Of a stretch of DNA of 24,583 bases, positions 1-7,233 are shown piece by piece. Position numbers and translations under genes: made by a program. Under the pieces are notes generated by a model. The model was given only the letters and a program-made list of their open reading frames with translations. It made no database searches and was not told where the DNA came from. Origin of the DNA: an uncultured Tissierellia bacterium (GTDB taxonomy: Bacteria > Bacillota > Clostridia > Tissierellales > Peptoniphilaceae); NCBI GenBank assembly GCA_937923265.1, contig CALAJY010000001.1, positions 1 through 24,583 on the forward strand, written 5' to 3'. Within the stretch, counting starts at the first letter, position 1, and the number at the start of each line of letters is the position of its first letter.

Positions 1-68
1 GCGACCTGTTTGAGGTTGTTCCCCGCTTGACCAAGGCGATTAAGGAGCGCATGGCGGCCAACAAATAA
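1..68 (+). CDS. C-terminal end of a CDS, possibly electron transfer flavoprotein alpha subunit
   Basis: Only the last 21 codons are visible, reading DLFEVVPRLTKAIKERMAAN plus K and a TAA stop at 66-68. The preceding split codon ends in GC, which fits GGC (Gly), giving a GDLFEVVP-type ending. This resembles the extreme C-terminus of EtfA proteins, where a Gly-Asp pair after the FAD-binding domain is followed by a helix containing VVP and LT. The match is from memory of the family and covers too few residues to be firm. The gene is closed by the terminator at 83-123. That an open frame ends here is fairly sure; the product name is weak. Confidence 0.45.
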   Translation, partial: DLFEVVPRLTKAIKERMAANK

Positions 69-82
69 GCGGAAAAGTGCAC

Positions 83-123
83 AAAAAAAAGAACCGTCCC
101 CCTTACAGGACGGTTCTTTTTTT
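83..123. terminator. Bidirectional rho-independent terminator
   Basis: A perfect 9-bp stem (GAACCGTCC at 91-99 with GGACGGTTC at 108-116) and an 8-nt loop. It is flanked by an A-tract (83-90) and a T-tract (117-123), which extend the stem and give a U-run in both directions. It sits between convergent genes, the plus-strand gene ending at 68 and the minus-strand gene ending at 154, and can end both transcripts. Confidence 0.9.
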
Positions 124-153
124 CTTGCACGCAAACCAAATAGAGGATAGATC

Positions 154-339
154 TTAATTTTTGTGAGAAGATGCTTGTGTACAAGAACAGTGAGAAGCGC
201 AACTACATCCGGCACTGCCACAGGCGGAGCAACCGCCTTGCTTCCTTTGCCTTAACAACCCGCGGACGGCGAAGAAAGTAGCAATGCCAACCAAGAGAAG
301 AACGACAATGTTGCCGAGGTTGTGAATCAGGAAATCCAT
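154..339 (-). CDS. FeoB-associated Cys-rich membrane protein
   Basis: A 61-residue protein with one N-terminal hydrophobic segment (about residues 8-26), a short basic patch (RGLLRQRKQ) and a Cys-rich tail, GGCSACGSAGCSC followed by HCSC. This layout matches the small FeoB-associated Cys-rich membrane proteins of Bacillota, thought to help ferrous iron uptake through FeoB, with the cysteines as likely metal or redox sites; the mechanism is not established. The ATG at 337-339 follows AAAGGA with 8-nt spacing on the minus strand. No feoA or feoB lies in the window, so this copy is either an orphan or the last gene of a locus not visible here. A sigma-A promoter lies at 520-548, leaving a long leader. 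Naming rests on size and cysteine pattern. Confidence 0.75.
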   Translation of the reverse strand: MDFLIHNLGNIVVLLLVGIATFFAVRGLLRQRKQGGCSACGSAGCSCASHCSCTQASSHKN

Positions 340-519
340 ATCGATTCCTTTCTACGCAGGTTGGATAGGGGACGAACATTGAGAAGGATTGTGGTGGCTC
401 ACGCTTGCACGTGCTCATCCGTCACCTATCACTCATAGGGTAACTATGTACATAACAGGCTTGAACGGGAATGAGTTAGCTACAACTAACACGCAACTCT
501 TCAGTTCCTGTTCGCCTAT

Positions 520-548
520 ATCTTAGCACGGTTGTTAGCCTATGTCAA
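520..548 (-). promoter_or_regulatory. Sigma-A promoter for the FeoB-associated gene
   Basis: On the minus strand a perfect -35 TTGACA (plus 543-548) is separated by 17 nt from -10 TAAGAT (plus 520-525). Transcription would start near 513, giving a leader of about 175 nt before the ATG. A 20-bp imperfect dyad with TTGTT/AACAA arms (532-551) covers the -35, and GTTAGC motifs recur at 475-480 and 534-539. An iron-responsive DtxR- or Fur-family repressor would make sense for an Feo-linked gene; that part is inference. Confidence 0.75.
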
Positions 549-695
549 CAACAATTTTAAAATAATTTATTTTTTTGAGACTGTGAAAAGCATTGAAATT
601 GCAACGATTGCTGAGAACTCTGAAAAAACTCTTAAAAATTTAATATTTCATAAGTTTTTTTCTTGGGGAATTCAGCAAGATGGAAAAAGGGGACA

Positions 696-704
696 TGGTA
701 TAAT
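696..704 (+). promoter_or_regulatory. Extended -10 promoter for the RNA methyltransferase gene
   Basis: A perfect TATAAT at 699-704 preceded by TGG (696-698) forms an extended -10 element. No good -35 hexamer is visible at 16-18 nt upstream, which extended -10 promoters tolerate. The predicted start near 711 would give a leader of about 23 nt carrying the AGGGGG ribosome binding site at 719-724. Confidence 0.65.
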
Positions 705-733
705 TTAGTGCAATAGAAAGGGGGACTGCCGCC

Positions 734-1876
734 ATGAAGAAGGAACTCATGCTTCATGCCACCGCTTCTTTCGGACTGGAAGCGGTGGTGCGGAGGGAAT
801 TGGAGGAGTTGGGCATAGCCGTCAACAAAATTGAACAGGGTCATGTTTTGTTTTCGGGTGATGAAGCAACCTTGGCGCTGGCCAATATCGCTCTGGGAGC
901 GAGTGATCGCATCCTCATCGAGCTTGCGCGCTTTCCGGTCACGGACTTTGAAGGTCTCTATGAGGCGGTGGCAACCATGGAATGGGCCCAATGGGTGAGC
1001 CCTCGTGGCTTTTTTCAGCTGGATGCCAAATGTGTGCAATCGGCCCTCCATTCTCCCCGAGATGTGCAGCGAATTGTGAAAAAAGCCATCCTCGACGCCC
1101 TCCGCCGCCGGTATCCCTGGGACCATTTTCCGGAGGACGGCGAAATCTATCCCCTGGAGATTACGATTCGAAAAGATGAATGCCTCATCTGTCTAAATAC
1201 CAGTGGTGAAGGGCTATTCAAGAGAGGATATCGGGAGGCTAAGGGGGCAGCCCCTTTGAAAGAAACCATGGCAAGGGGACTCATCGATTTGAGCTTCTGG
1301 TATGCGGATCGCCCCTTGGTGGATCCTTTTTGCGGATCGGGAACCATTTTGATTGAGGCGGCCCGGAAGACTCGCGGGATGGATCCCGGCTTAGACCGTG
1401 ATTTTGCCTACCTTCATTGGCCCTGCATGGAAGAAAAAATTTTCAAACAGGTTCGTGCCCAAAGGCTCAAGAGAATCTCTTGGGAGGGATCCTTAGACCT
1501 CCTCGGCTTTGAGATTGATCCCGACCTGTGCAAGGTCGCTCATGAAAACGCCTGTCGTGCGGAGGTGGGGGATGACATCATCTTCGTTCCCAAGGACATG
1601 AGAGAGGCGGGCCTTGCCGACAACTTCGGCGTGATCATTACGAATCCTCCCTATGGGAAGAGGCTGGAGGAATTGGCCCGGGTGGAACAGCTCATGGAAG
1701 ACTTTCGGGACCGTTTTCTTCCTCTTCGCACCTGGTCCTTCTTCCTTCTCACGGCCCTAACCAATCTGGAGGAGATCTTTGACCGGCCGGCGGACCGCCG
1801 GCGAAAACTTTTCAATGGAGGCGTCGAGACGACCTATTACCAATTTCACGGGCCCAATCCCAAGGACTTTATCTAG
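734..1876 (+). CDS. THUMP-domain class I SAM-dependent RNA methyltransferase (RlmL/YpsC-like)
   Basis: A 380-residue protein that probably methylates a guanine N2 in 23S rRNA, as the N-terminal half of E. coli RlmL does; B. subtilis YpsC is the stand-alone Gram-positive form. The N-terminal part (about 1-65 ferredoxin-like, then THUMP to about 155) should bind RNA. The C-terminal Rossmann domain holds the SAM motif DPFCGSG at 197-203 and the catalytic NPPYG at 304-308, the tetrapeptide class that methylates exocyclic amino groups. Length is normal for the family. The ATG follows AGGGGG with 9-nt spacing and its own extended -10 promoter. It appears to be transcribed alone or with the phosphatase gene 178 bp downstream. 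The family is certain; the exact rRNA position is inferred. Confidence 0.9.
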   Translation: MKKELMLHATASFGLEAVVRRELEELGIAVNKIEQGHVLFSGDEATLALANIALGASDRILIELARFPVTDFEGLYEAVATMEWAQWVSPRGFFQLDAKCVQSALHSPRDVQRIVKKAILDALRRRYPWDHFPEDGEIYPLEITIRKDECLICLNTSGEGLFKRGYREAKGAAPLKETMARGLIDLSFWYADRPLVDPFCGSGTILIEAARKTRGMDPGLDRDFAYLHWPCMEEKIFKQVRAQRLKRISWEGSLDLLGFEIDPDLCKVAHENACRAEVGDDIIFVPKDMREAGLADNFGVIITNPPYGKRLEELARVEQLMEDFRDRFLPLRTWSFFLLTALTNLEEIFDRPADRRRKLFNGGVETTYYQFHGPNPKDFI

Positions 1877-2054
1877 CGAGGACGGCTTGCCCTGCCGAAG
1901 GAAGCCGGCGCAAAAAAGGGAACATTCCCGATGGGGCTTCTCCGCTCGGAGGCCCGGCCCACATTGCTATTTTCCGCGAATTATGCTACCTTTAATTGTG
2001 GATGCGTGTCGTTAAGTTGGCCGGAACAAAGCCGGGAGTTGGATGGGAGGAAGC

Positions 2055-3161
2055 ATGGGACAGAAGCCAATGAAACGCTATGGCAAGCCTGCAGGCCCTC
2101 TACAGTTGACCAGTTTACAGATATTGGACGGCTTTGAGGACTTGGTTCGCGTCATCGGACCGGAAGGGTCCGTTTATTTTGAAAATGAAAAGATGCGGAG
2201 TTTTGCCCGCTTTGCAGAAGTCGACAGTTCCGCCCGTATTTTTCCCGTTTCCACCGCAGGAACCACCTTTTCCATGGATGCTACCTCGACCACGGAACTC
2301 TGTTACGGGGGCCATGTTTTTTCCGTAAAGAGTTCACCGATTCGGAAGGATGACCAGGTGATTGCGGTTGCGGAAGTTTTTCGTGATATCACCATTCAGA
2401 ACAATGTGTCTGTGGAACTCTATGCGGCCTTTCGCAAGATGAAGCAGGAGATGAGACTGGCCCGGTCCATCCAGGAGCACATGCTCTCCAGCCTGCGGTC
2501 CTATGGGGCTCTGCAATTTGATTTTCGCTACATACCCTCCGAGGAGCTTTCCGGAGACTTTTTTGACATGATTCCTCTCGGCCGAGGAAGAATCGGTGTC
2601 TATATTTCGGATATTGTGGGGCATGGGGTCTCCGCCTCCATCATCACCATGTTTATTCGACAGACGATGCGCAGCATCTTGGAAGAGGAGCACATCCTTG
2701 AACCGGCCGAGGTGCTCACGGAGCTTCGAACCCGATTTACCCAGGTTAGCTTGGAAGACCACCAGTATTTCAGCATTTTTTACGGCGTTTTTGATACCCT
2801 AAATAATCATTTTACCTATGCCAATGCGGGACACAATTGTTCGCCGGTAGTGGTTACCGGGGATCGGGTGGAATGCATTGAGATGAAGGGCATGCTGATT
2901 TCTCCGGTTTTTCCCGACTATGAATACCATCAGGAAACCCGAGACCTCTTGCCCGGCCAGCGATTTCTATTTTTTACTGATGGATCTGTTGAGACGCTAA
3001 ATAGCCGTGGGGAGAGTTATGGGATGGAGAACTTGCTCTCCATGATCCGAGAAAAGCGAGAGAATCTCTTGGATGCTGTGATTCGGGATGTGGAACAATT
3101 TCGCACGGGGAGGCAGAAGGATGATATCGCCTTTCTCTATGTGGAAAATTTGGACAGCTAG
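2055..3161 (+). CDS. PAS domain-containing SpoIIE/RsbU-type protein phosphatase
   Basis: A cytoplasmic PP2C-type serine/threonine phosphatase of 368 residues, probably a sensor that dephosphorylates an anti-anti-sigma (STAS) protein. Residues about 10-115 look like a PAS sensor domain (start near DLVRVIGPEGSVYF). A helical linker (about 120-148) follows, then the SpoIIE domain with metal-site aspartates in SGDFFD (near 168-171), DIVGHG (186-191), the NAGHN loop, FFTDGSVE and the terminal KDDIAFLYV. There is no membrane segment and no partner anti-sigma or STAS gene nearby, so the target is unknown. The ATG at 2055 is chosen because GGGAGG (2045-2050) lies just upstream; an in-frame ATG at 2043 with a weaker GGGAG is possible. 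A weak hairpin at 1934-1955 and no strong promoter were seen upstream. Confidence 0.85.
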   Translation: MGQKPMKRYGKPAGPLQLTSLQILDGFEDLVRVIGPEGSVYFENEKMRSFARFAEVDSSARIFPVSTAGTTFSMDATSTTELCYGGHVFSVKSSPIRKDDQVIAVAEVFRDITIQNNVSVELYAAFRKMKQEMRLARSIQEHMLSSLRSYGALQFDFRYIPSEELSGDFFDMIPLGRGRIGVYISDIVGHGVSASIITMFIRQTMRSILEEEHILEPAEVLTELRTRFTQVSLEDHQYFSIFYGVFDTLNNHFTYANAGHNCSPVVVTGDRVECIEMKGMLISPVFPDYEYHQETRDLLPGQRFLFFTDGSVETLNSRGESYGMENLLSMIREKRENLLDAVIRDVEQFRTGRQKDDIAFLYVENLDS

Positions 3162-3163
3162 AG

Positions 3164-3194
3164 CGCAGTCGACCGAAGGCCGTCTGCGTTTTTT
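3164..3194 (+). terminator. Intrinsic terminator or attenuator between phosphatase gene and pgi
   Basis: An imperfect hairpin (CGCAG at 3164-3168 with CTGCG at 3184-3188, extended inward by CG and CC pairs with two mismatches) is followed by six T residues (3189-3194). It begins two bases after the phosphatase stop. Only 24 bp remain before the pgi start, with no space for a promoter, so partial readthrough is likely. Confidence 0.65.
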
Positions 3195-3218
3195 AAAAGA
3201 GCGAAAAGGAGCAGTGCG

Positions 3219-4499
3219 ATGAAAGTGGATTTGACGTATACGGAACGGGAACAGGAGATGATCGGCTGGGAACTGAGAGCACAGGAGGCTCTGGCCCTTC
3301 TGCAGTCCGGCAAGGGAGCGGGTGGGGAGTTTATCGGCTGGCTCCGTCTTCCCCAAAACTATGACAGAGAAGAATTCCGCCGCATCAAGCAGGCAGCGGA
3401 AAGGATTCGAGGGAATTCTCAGGTCCTCTTGGTGATTGGTATCGGAGGCTCCTATTTGGGGGCAAGAGCGGTGATTGAGGCCCTGTCTCCCGCTTATGGA
3501 GAGAAGAAACCGGAGATCCTTTTTGCGGGGAATCAACTCAGTGTGGATGCAACCAGGGAGCTCATGGACTACCTGTCCGATAAGACCTTCAGCATAAATG
3601 TGATTTCCAAATCGGGAACAACGACCGAACCTGCCGTTGCCTTTCGCCTCTTCCGGAACTTGCTGGAGAAACGCGTTGGCAAGGAGGAAGCGAGGGAACG
3701 AATCTACGTGACCACCGATCGAGAGAAGGGTGCCCTGAAACAGCTGGCGGAGCGGGAGGGCTACGAGCGGTTTGTGGTTCCGGATGATGTGGGAGGCCGT
3801 TTTACCGTCCTGACCGCGGTGGGCCTTCTTCCTATTGCCTGTTCGGGCATCGATATCGATGCCCTCATGGCGGGGGCGGAAGAGGGACAAGTTTCCTACC
3901 TCTCGGCTCCCTTTGCGGAAAATCCCGTGTTGCGCTATGCGGCAATGCGCAATGTGCTCCGGGAAGAGGGGAAGGAGATTGAGATCCTGGTCTCCTATGA
4001 ACCACGGCTTCATTACCTCCAAGAATGGTGGAAGCAGCTGGCGGGGGAGAGCGAAGGCAAGGAGGGAAAGGGACTTTTCCCCGCCTCGGTTGCCAACACC
4101 ACCGACCTCCATTCCCTGGGACAGTGGATCCAGCAGGGACCCCGGATCATCTTTGAGACCGTTCTCTTCGTTGACAATGCCCGGGAGAACCTGACGGTCC
4201 CTCAAGATTCCGACAACCTAGATGGGCTGAATTATCTGGCAGGCGTGGATCTGCAGGAGATCAATCGGAAGGCGATGGAGGGAACCCTTCAGGCCCATGT
4301 GGAGGGAGGGGTACCCAATCTTCAGATTCGCATGGACCGGCTGGATGCCAAGAACCTGGGCAAGCTGATTTACTTCTTTGAACTGGCAATCGGCGTTTCC
4401 GGCTATCTTCTTGAAGTGAACCCCTTTAATCAACCGGGCGTTGAGCTTTATAAGAAGAATATGTTCCGGCTTCTGGGAAAACCGGGCTTTGAGAAGTAG
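3219..4499 (+). CDS. pgi: Glucose-6-phosphate isomerase
   Basis: A cytoplasmic enzyme interconverting glucose 6-phosphate and fructose 6-phosphate, upstream of PfkA and Pyk, both encoded later in this run. Family motifs are clear: GIGGSYLGARA for phosphate binding, ISKSGTTTEP, VPDDVGGRFTVLTAVGLLPIA, the YEPxLHY-EWWKQL-GESEGK stretch, and a C-terminal VNPFNQPGVELYK close to the B. subtilis enzyme. At 426 residues it is slightly shorter than the usual 445-450, missing about ten residues at each end without losing a motif. The ATG follows AAAAGGAG with 7-nt spacing. It lies 57 bp after the phosphatase gene, separated by a hairpin, and 107 bp before deoD with no terminator between. Confidence 0.97.
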   Translation: MKVDLTYTEREQEMIGWELRAQEALALLQSGKGAGGEFIGWLRLPQNYDREEFRRIKQAAERIRGNSQVLLVIGIGGSYLGARAVIEALSPAYGEKKPEILFAGNQLSVDATRELMDYLSDKTFSINVISKSGTTTEPAVAFRLFRNLLEKRVGKEEARERIYVTTDREKGALKQLAEREGYERFVVPDDVGGRFTVLTAVGLLPIACSGIDIDALMAGAEEGQVSYLSAPFAENPVLRYAAMRNVLREEGKEIEILVSYEPRLHYLQEWWKQLAGESEGKEGKGLFPASVANTTDLHSLGQWIQQGPRIIFETVLFVDNARENLTVPQDSDNLDGLNYLAGVDLQEINRKAMEGTLQAHVEGGVPNLQIRMDRLDAKNLGKLIYFFELAIGVSGYLLEVNPFNQPGVELYKKNMFRLLGKPGFEK

Positions 4500-4606
4500 G
4501 ACAGGAAAGCTTTTTTAAGGATAGGGATTGAAAAGACGGCCGTTACGAAGAAGAGAAGACGCCGAATTGCGAAAGAAAGCGCATGGTTCGGGAGAAAGGA
4601 TAGAGA

Positions 4607-5314
4607 ATGGCAACACCACATAATCAGGCGAAGCGGGGAGAAATCGCGGAGAAGATTCTTTTGCCGGGAGACCCCCTTCGGGCACAATTTATTGCGGAAC
4701 ATTTTTTCGAGAACCCCCGGCAATTTAATGGCACGCGGAACATGCTGGGATATACGGGGACCTTTCAAGGGGAATCGGTCTCTGTGATGGGAACGGGCAT
4801 GGGGGTTCCCTCGATCGGAATCTATGCCTATGAGCTGATTCATGAGTATGGCGTAAAGAAGCTGATTCGCGTGGGATCTGCCGGCTCTTACCAGGAGGAT
4901 GTGAAACTCTATGACCTCGTTTTGGCACAGGGAGCGTGCAGCGATTCAAATTTTGCCTACCAGTATGATTTAAAGGGACATTTTGCTCCCCTGGCTTCCT
5001 TTTCGCTACTGGAGAAAGCCTACCGGGAGGCGGTGAAGGGGGGAGACCGGGTTCATGTGGGCAACATCTTCTCCTCGGACCTGTTCTATAACGCCTTAAA
5101 TGTCAAGCAGGACCATTGGAAACGGTGGGCGGATATGGGATGTCTCTGTGTGGATATGGAAACTTATGCCCTTTATACCATGGCTGCGGAAGCCGGGGTC
5201 GATGCGTTGACCATCTTGACGATTTCGGATTCTCTGGTGAGCGGAGAAGAGACCACCGCGGAAGAACGGCAGACCAGTTTTCAACGGATGATGGAAATTG
5301 CCCTGGCAATCTAG
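4607..5314 (+). CDS. deoD: DeoD-type purine nucleoside phosphorylase
   Basis: A cytoplasmic hexameric-type phosphorylase that splits purine (deoxy)nucleosides with phosphate into base and (deoxy)ribose 1-phosphate. The 235-residue length is standard. Visible motifs are His5, GDPLRA at 21-26, GTRNMLGYTG at 42-51, GTGMGVPS at 62-69 for phosphate, VDMET at 182-186 contacting the ribose, and the catalytic aspartate in ISD (208). The ATG is preceded by GAAAGGA with 6-nt spacing and by an in-frame TAG, so no N-terminal extension is possible. Together with deoC, 30 bp downstream, it feeds deoxyribose phosphate towards glycolysis. No phosphopentomutase gene, needed to join the two steps, is in the window. 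Confidence 0.96.
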   Translation: MATPHNQAKRGEIAEKILLPGDPLRAQFIAEHFFENPRQFNGTRNMLGYTGTFQGESVSVMGTGMGVPSIGIYAYELIHEYGVKKLIRVGSAGSYQEDVKLYDLVLAQGACSDSNFAYQYDLKGHFAPLASFSLLEKAYREAVKGGDRVHVGNIFSSDLFYNALNVKQDHWKRWADMGCLCVDMETYALYTMAAEAGVDALTILTISDSLVSGEETTAEERQTSFQRMMEIALAI

Positions 5315-5344
5315 TCGAAAAAGAATGAGGAAAGAAGGAAGACT

Positions 5345-5992
5345 ATGGAATTAAATCGCACCATTGATCATACGATTTTAAGGGCTGACGCGACGCCGGA
5401 GGACATTGACCGCCTGTGTCAGGAGGCAAGGGATTACCATTTCTACTCCTGCTGTGTGAATTCAACCTATGTGAAACAGGTTCATGATCGGCTTCAGGGA
5501 TCGGATGTTTCCACCTGCTGCGTGGTGGGCTTTCCCCTCGGTGCCATGGCAACGGAAGCCAAGCTGGCGGAGTGTAAGACTGCCCTGGAAGACGGGGCCG
5601 ACGAGATTGACATGGTGATCAATGTCGGTCGCTTAAAGGCGGGACAAGAAAAAGAGGTGGAGGAAGAGATCCGCCGGCTGAAAGAGGCGGTGGGACCGGA
5701 TCGCGTTCTAAAGGTGATTATCGAATGCTGCCTTCTGAGCCGGGAAGAGAAGGTCTTGGCCTGTCGGCTTGCAGTCAAGGCGGGGGCAGACTTCGTAAAA
5801 ACGTCCACGGGCTTTTCCACCGGGGGAGCCACCGCAGAAGACGTTCGGTTGATGAAGGAAACCGTGGGCGATGCTTGCAAGGTGAAGGCATCCGGAGGAA
5901 TTCACAGCCGGGAAGAGGCCATGGAGATGATTGAAGCGGGAGCGGAACGAATTGGTGCATCCGCAGGCATTCGGATTGTCTCGGGAGACTGA
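5345..5992 (+). CDS. deoC: Deoxyribose-phosphate aldolase
   Basis: A class I aldolase that cleaves 2-deoxyribose 5-phosphate into glyceraldehyde 3-phosphate and acetaldehyde. At 215 residues it has the normal length. The Schiff-base lysine is Lys152 in FVKTSTGFSTGGAT; the supporting residues are Asp89 in EIDMVINVG and Lys181 in KVKASGGI. Three adjacent cysteine pairs (36-37, 58-59, 128-129) make it Cys-rich, although DeoC proteins commonly carry some of these. The ATG follows AAGGAAG with close spacing. The gene ends one base before the Nudix start, so translation is probably coupled. It acts downstream of DeoD in deoxynucleoside catabolism and delivers a glycolytic intermediate. Confidence 0.97.
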   Translation: MELNRTIDHTILRADATPEDIDRLCQEARDYHFYSCCVNSTYVKQVHDRLQGSDVSTCCVVGFPLGAMATEAKLAECKTALEDGADEIDMVINVGRLKAGQEKEVEEEIRRLKEAVGPDRVLKVIIECCLLSREEKVLACRLAVKAGADFVKTSTGFSTGGATAEDVRLMKETVGDACKVKASGGIHSREEAMEMIEAGAERIGASAGIRIVSGD

Positions 5993-5993
5993 G

Positions 5994-6461
5994 ATGCCGG
6001 AGAGAGAAAAGGTCCTGCTCATGAACATGATCCGGATTCGGGACTCGCAAAATCGGGTTCTGGTCTTGCATAAGGTCAAGCACCATGGCTGGGAAGGGCC
6101 CACCTTTCCCGGCGGCAAGGTGGAAGCGGGGGAAAGCTTTGAGGAGTCCGCACGGCGGGAAGCCTTCGAAGAGACCGGCCTTCACGTCGGCAGACTGACT
6201 TATAAGGGGGTCATCCACTGGCTGGTTCCCTCCGAAAATCGCAGAGATGTTGGATTTCTCTATGATACGGAGGAGTATGAAGGGACGCTTGTGCCCAGCA
6301 GAGAAGGGGCTTTGCAATGGATGAGCCAAGAAGATTTTCGAAAACTGGAGCCCAAGAGTGACTGCATGAATGAAATTTTGCAGATTTACGATGGCAGGGC
6401 TCGCGAGGTGAGGGTGACCTATCAGGGAAATCAAAAAGGAAAGGTGGAGTTTACCCGATGA
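5994..6461 (+). CDS. Nudix hydrolase, MutT/8-oxo-dGTP diphosphatase-like
   Basis: A 155-residue single-domain Nudix protein. The Nudix box is complete: a Gly, five residues, Glu, seven residues, then REAFEETGL, starting in FPGGKVEAGE. Such enzymes hydrolyse nucleoside diphosphate derivatives with Mg2+. The family resembles the MutT/MutX type that clears oxidised dGTP, but substrate cannot be read from the box. The ATG at 5994 is chosen because GGGAG lies six bases upstream and it starts one base after the deoC stop; the in-frame ATG at 5931 would sit deep inside deoC. The stop overlaps the sirtuin start by four bases, so it is translationally coupled on both sides. The location between deoxynucleoside catabolism and a NAD-consuming sirtuin suggests a role in nucleotide metabolism. 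Confidence 0.88.
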   Translation: MPEREKVLLMNMIRIRDSQNRVLVLHKVKHHGWEGPTFPGGKVEAGESFEESARREAFEETGLHVGRLTYKGVIHWLVPSENRRDVGFLYDTEEYEGTLVPSREGALQWMSQEDFRKLEPKSDCMNEILQIYDGRAREVRVTYQGNQKGKVEFTR

Positions 6462-7225
6462 ATAGCCAAGCGATTCGAGAAGCAAGAGAAATTGTCAAAA
6501 ACAGCAAGGAATTGGTCTTTTTTGGTGGCGCGGGCGTTTCCACGGCTTCCGGGATTCCCGACTTTCGATCGGAAAATGGCTGGTACGCCACCCATGCCAA
6601 CGATTCTGTTCCTGCAGAATACTATTTCAGCCATGAGTTTTCCTTGGAGGATCCCGATGGCTTTGCCGACTTCACTCGGTCCTGTTACCGCAGTTATCAA
6701 GTGAAACCGTCCGGAGCCCATCTGGCGTTAAAGGTCTTAGAAGATCGGGGAATTTTGAAAGCCATCGTTACCCAGAATATTGACGGACTCCACCAAAAGG
6801 CGGGAAATCACCGGATCTATGAACTGCACGGAAATATGCGGGATATCTATTGTCCCCATTGCGGGCGCGATTATGACCGTGATCGCTTTATGGAACAAAA
6901 AGGCGCGGTGGCATGCCCCCACTGTGGGACACCGGTTCGAGCGGATGTGGTCCTCTATGGCGAAAGTCTGGACTACTCGATTTTAGACGACTCGGTTCAG
7001 GCGATTTCTGAGGCGGATACTCTCATTGTGGGGGGGAGCTCCCTGGTTGTGTATCCAGCAGCGGGATTGTTGCAATACTTTCGCGGGAACAAGCTGATTC
7101 TTATCAATCGGGATCCGACGCCGGCAGACCGGCGGGCGGATGTGGTGATTCGTGACGATATTTCGGAAGTAATGCCCATGATTGCGGGAATGAAAGAGAT
7201 TCCCGGGGATGCTTCCTTAGAATAG
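6458..7225 (+). CDS. NAD-dependent protein deacylase (sirtuin, Sir2 family)
   Basis: A 255-residue sirtuin that removes acyl groups from protein lysines using NAD+, giving nicotinamide and O-acyl-ADP-ribose. The signature elements are intact: GAGVSTASGIPDFRS at 24-38 for NAD binding, TQNIDGLH at 105-112, catalytic His124 in YELHGNM, a Cys4 zinc site (Cys132, 135, 153, 156 in two CPHC motifs), and GGSSLVVYPA at 192-201. There is no extension or partner domain, so it resembles stand-alone CobB/SrtN-type bacterial enzymes. The ATG overlaps the Nudix stop (ATGA), with GGTGGAG upstream. Encoded next to glycolytic genes, whose products are often acetylated in bacteria, it may regulate them; that is inference. 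Confidence 0.93.
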   Translation: MNSQAIREAREIVKNSKELVFFGGAGVSTASGIPDFRSENGWYATHANDSVPAEYYFSHEFSLEDPDGFADFTRSCYRSYQVKPSGAHLALKVLEDRGILKAIVTQNIDGLHQKAGNHRIYELHGNMRDIYCPHCGRDYDRDRFMEQKGAVACPHCGTPVRADVVLYGESLDYSILDDSVQAISEADTLIVGGSSLVVYPAAGLLQYFRGNKLILINRDPTPADRRADVVIRDDISEVMPMIAGMKEIPGDASLE

Positions 7226-7233
7226 GGGGAATT

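Larger units (their letters stand above)
340..733. other. Divergent intergenic region with leader and promoters
   Basis: This is 394 bp without a convincing gene, between the minus-strand FeoB-associated gene and the plus-strand methyltransferase. Bases 340-513 would be the minus-strand 5' leader. It holds small dyads (CCTAT/ATAGG at 425-439, the 10-bp palindrome TATGTACATA at 445-454, GTTAG-N6-CTAAC at 475-490) but no riboswitch class I recognise. Bases 549-690 are strikingly AT-rich compared with the coding DNA and probably carry promoter-proximal sequence for both directions. Short reading frames here lack supporting features. Confidence 0.7.

Noticed and set aside
1934..1955. Hairpin GGGCTTCT/GGAGGCCC after the methyltransferase gene
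   Set aside because: Contains G-U pairs and is not followed by a T-run, so it was not called a terminator.
1963..1991. TTGCTA and TACCTT at 17-bp spacing as a promoter for the phosphatase gene
   Set aside because: Both hexamers match consensus poorly; possible but not supported well enough to list.
2997..4205. Long open frame antisense to the phosphatase end and pgi (402 codons)
   Set aside because: It is the reverse-strand shadow of pgi codons; the plus-strand frame has complete catalytic motifs and a ribosome binding site.
4508..4520. AAAGCTTTTTT after pgi as a possible terminator
   Set aside because: The palindrome is only AAAGCTTT with no loop, too small for a stable hairpin.
4581..4601. 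Six-codon reading frame (ATG GTT CGG GAG AAA GGA TAG) just upstream of and in frame with deoD
   Set aside because: It has no ribosome binding site of its own, and its sequence is mainly the deoD ribosome binding site; most likely chance.
5931..5993. Upstream in-frame ATG as the start of the Nudix gene
   Set aside because: It lies within deoC; the ATG at 5994 has GGGAG at proper spacing and abuts the deoC stop.
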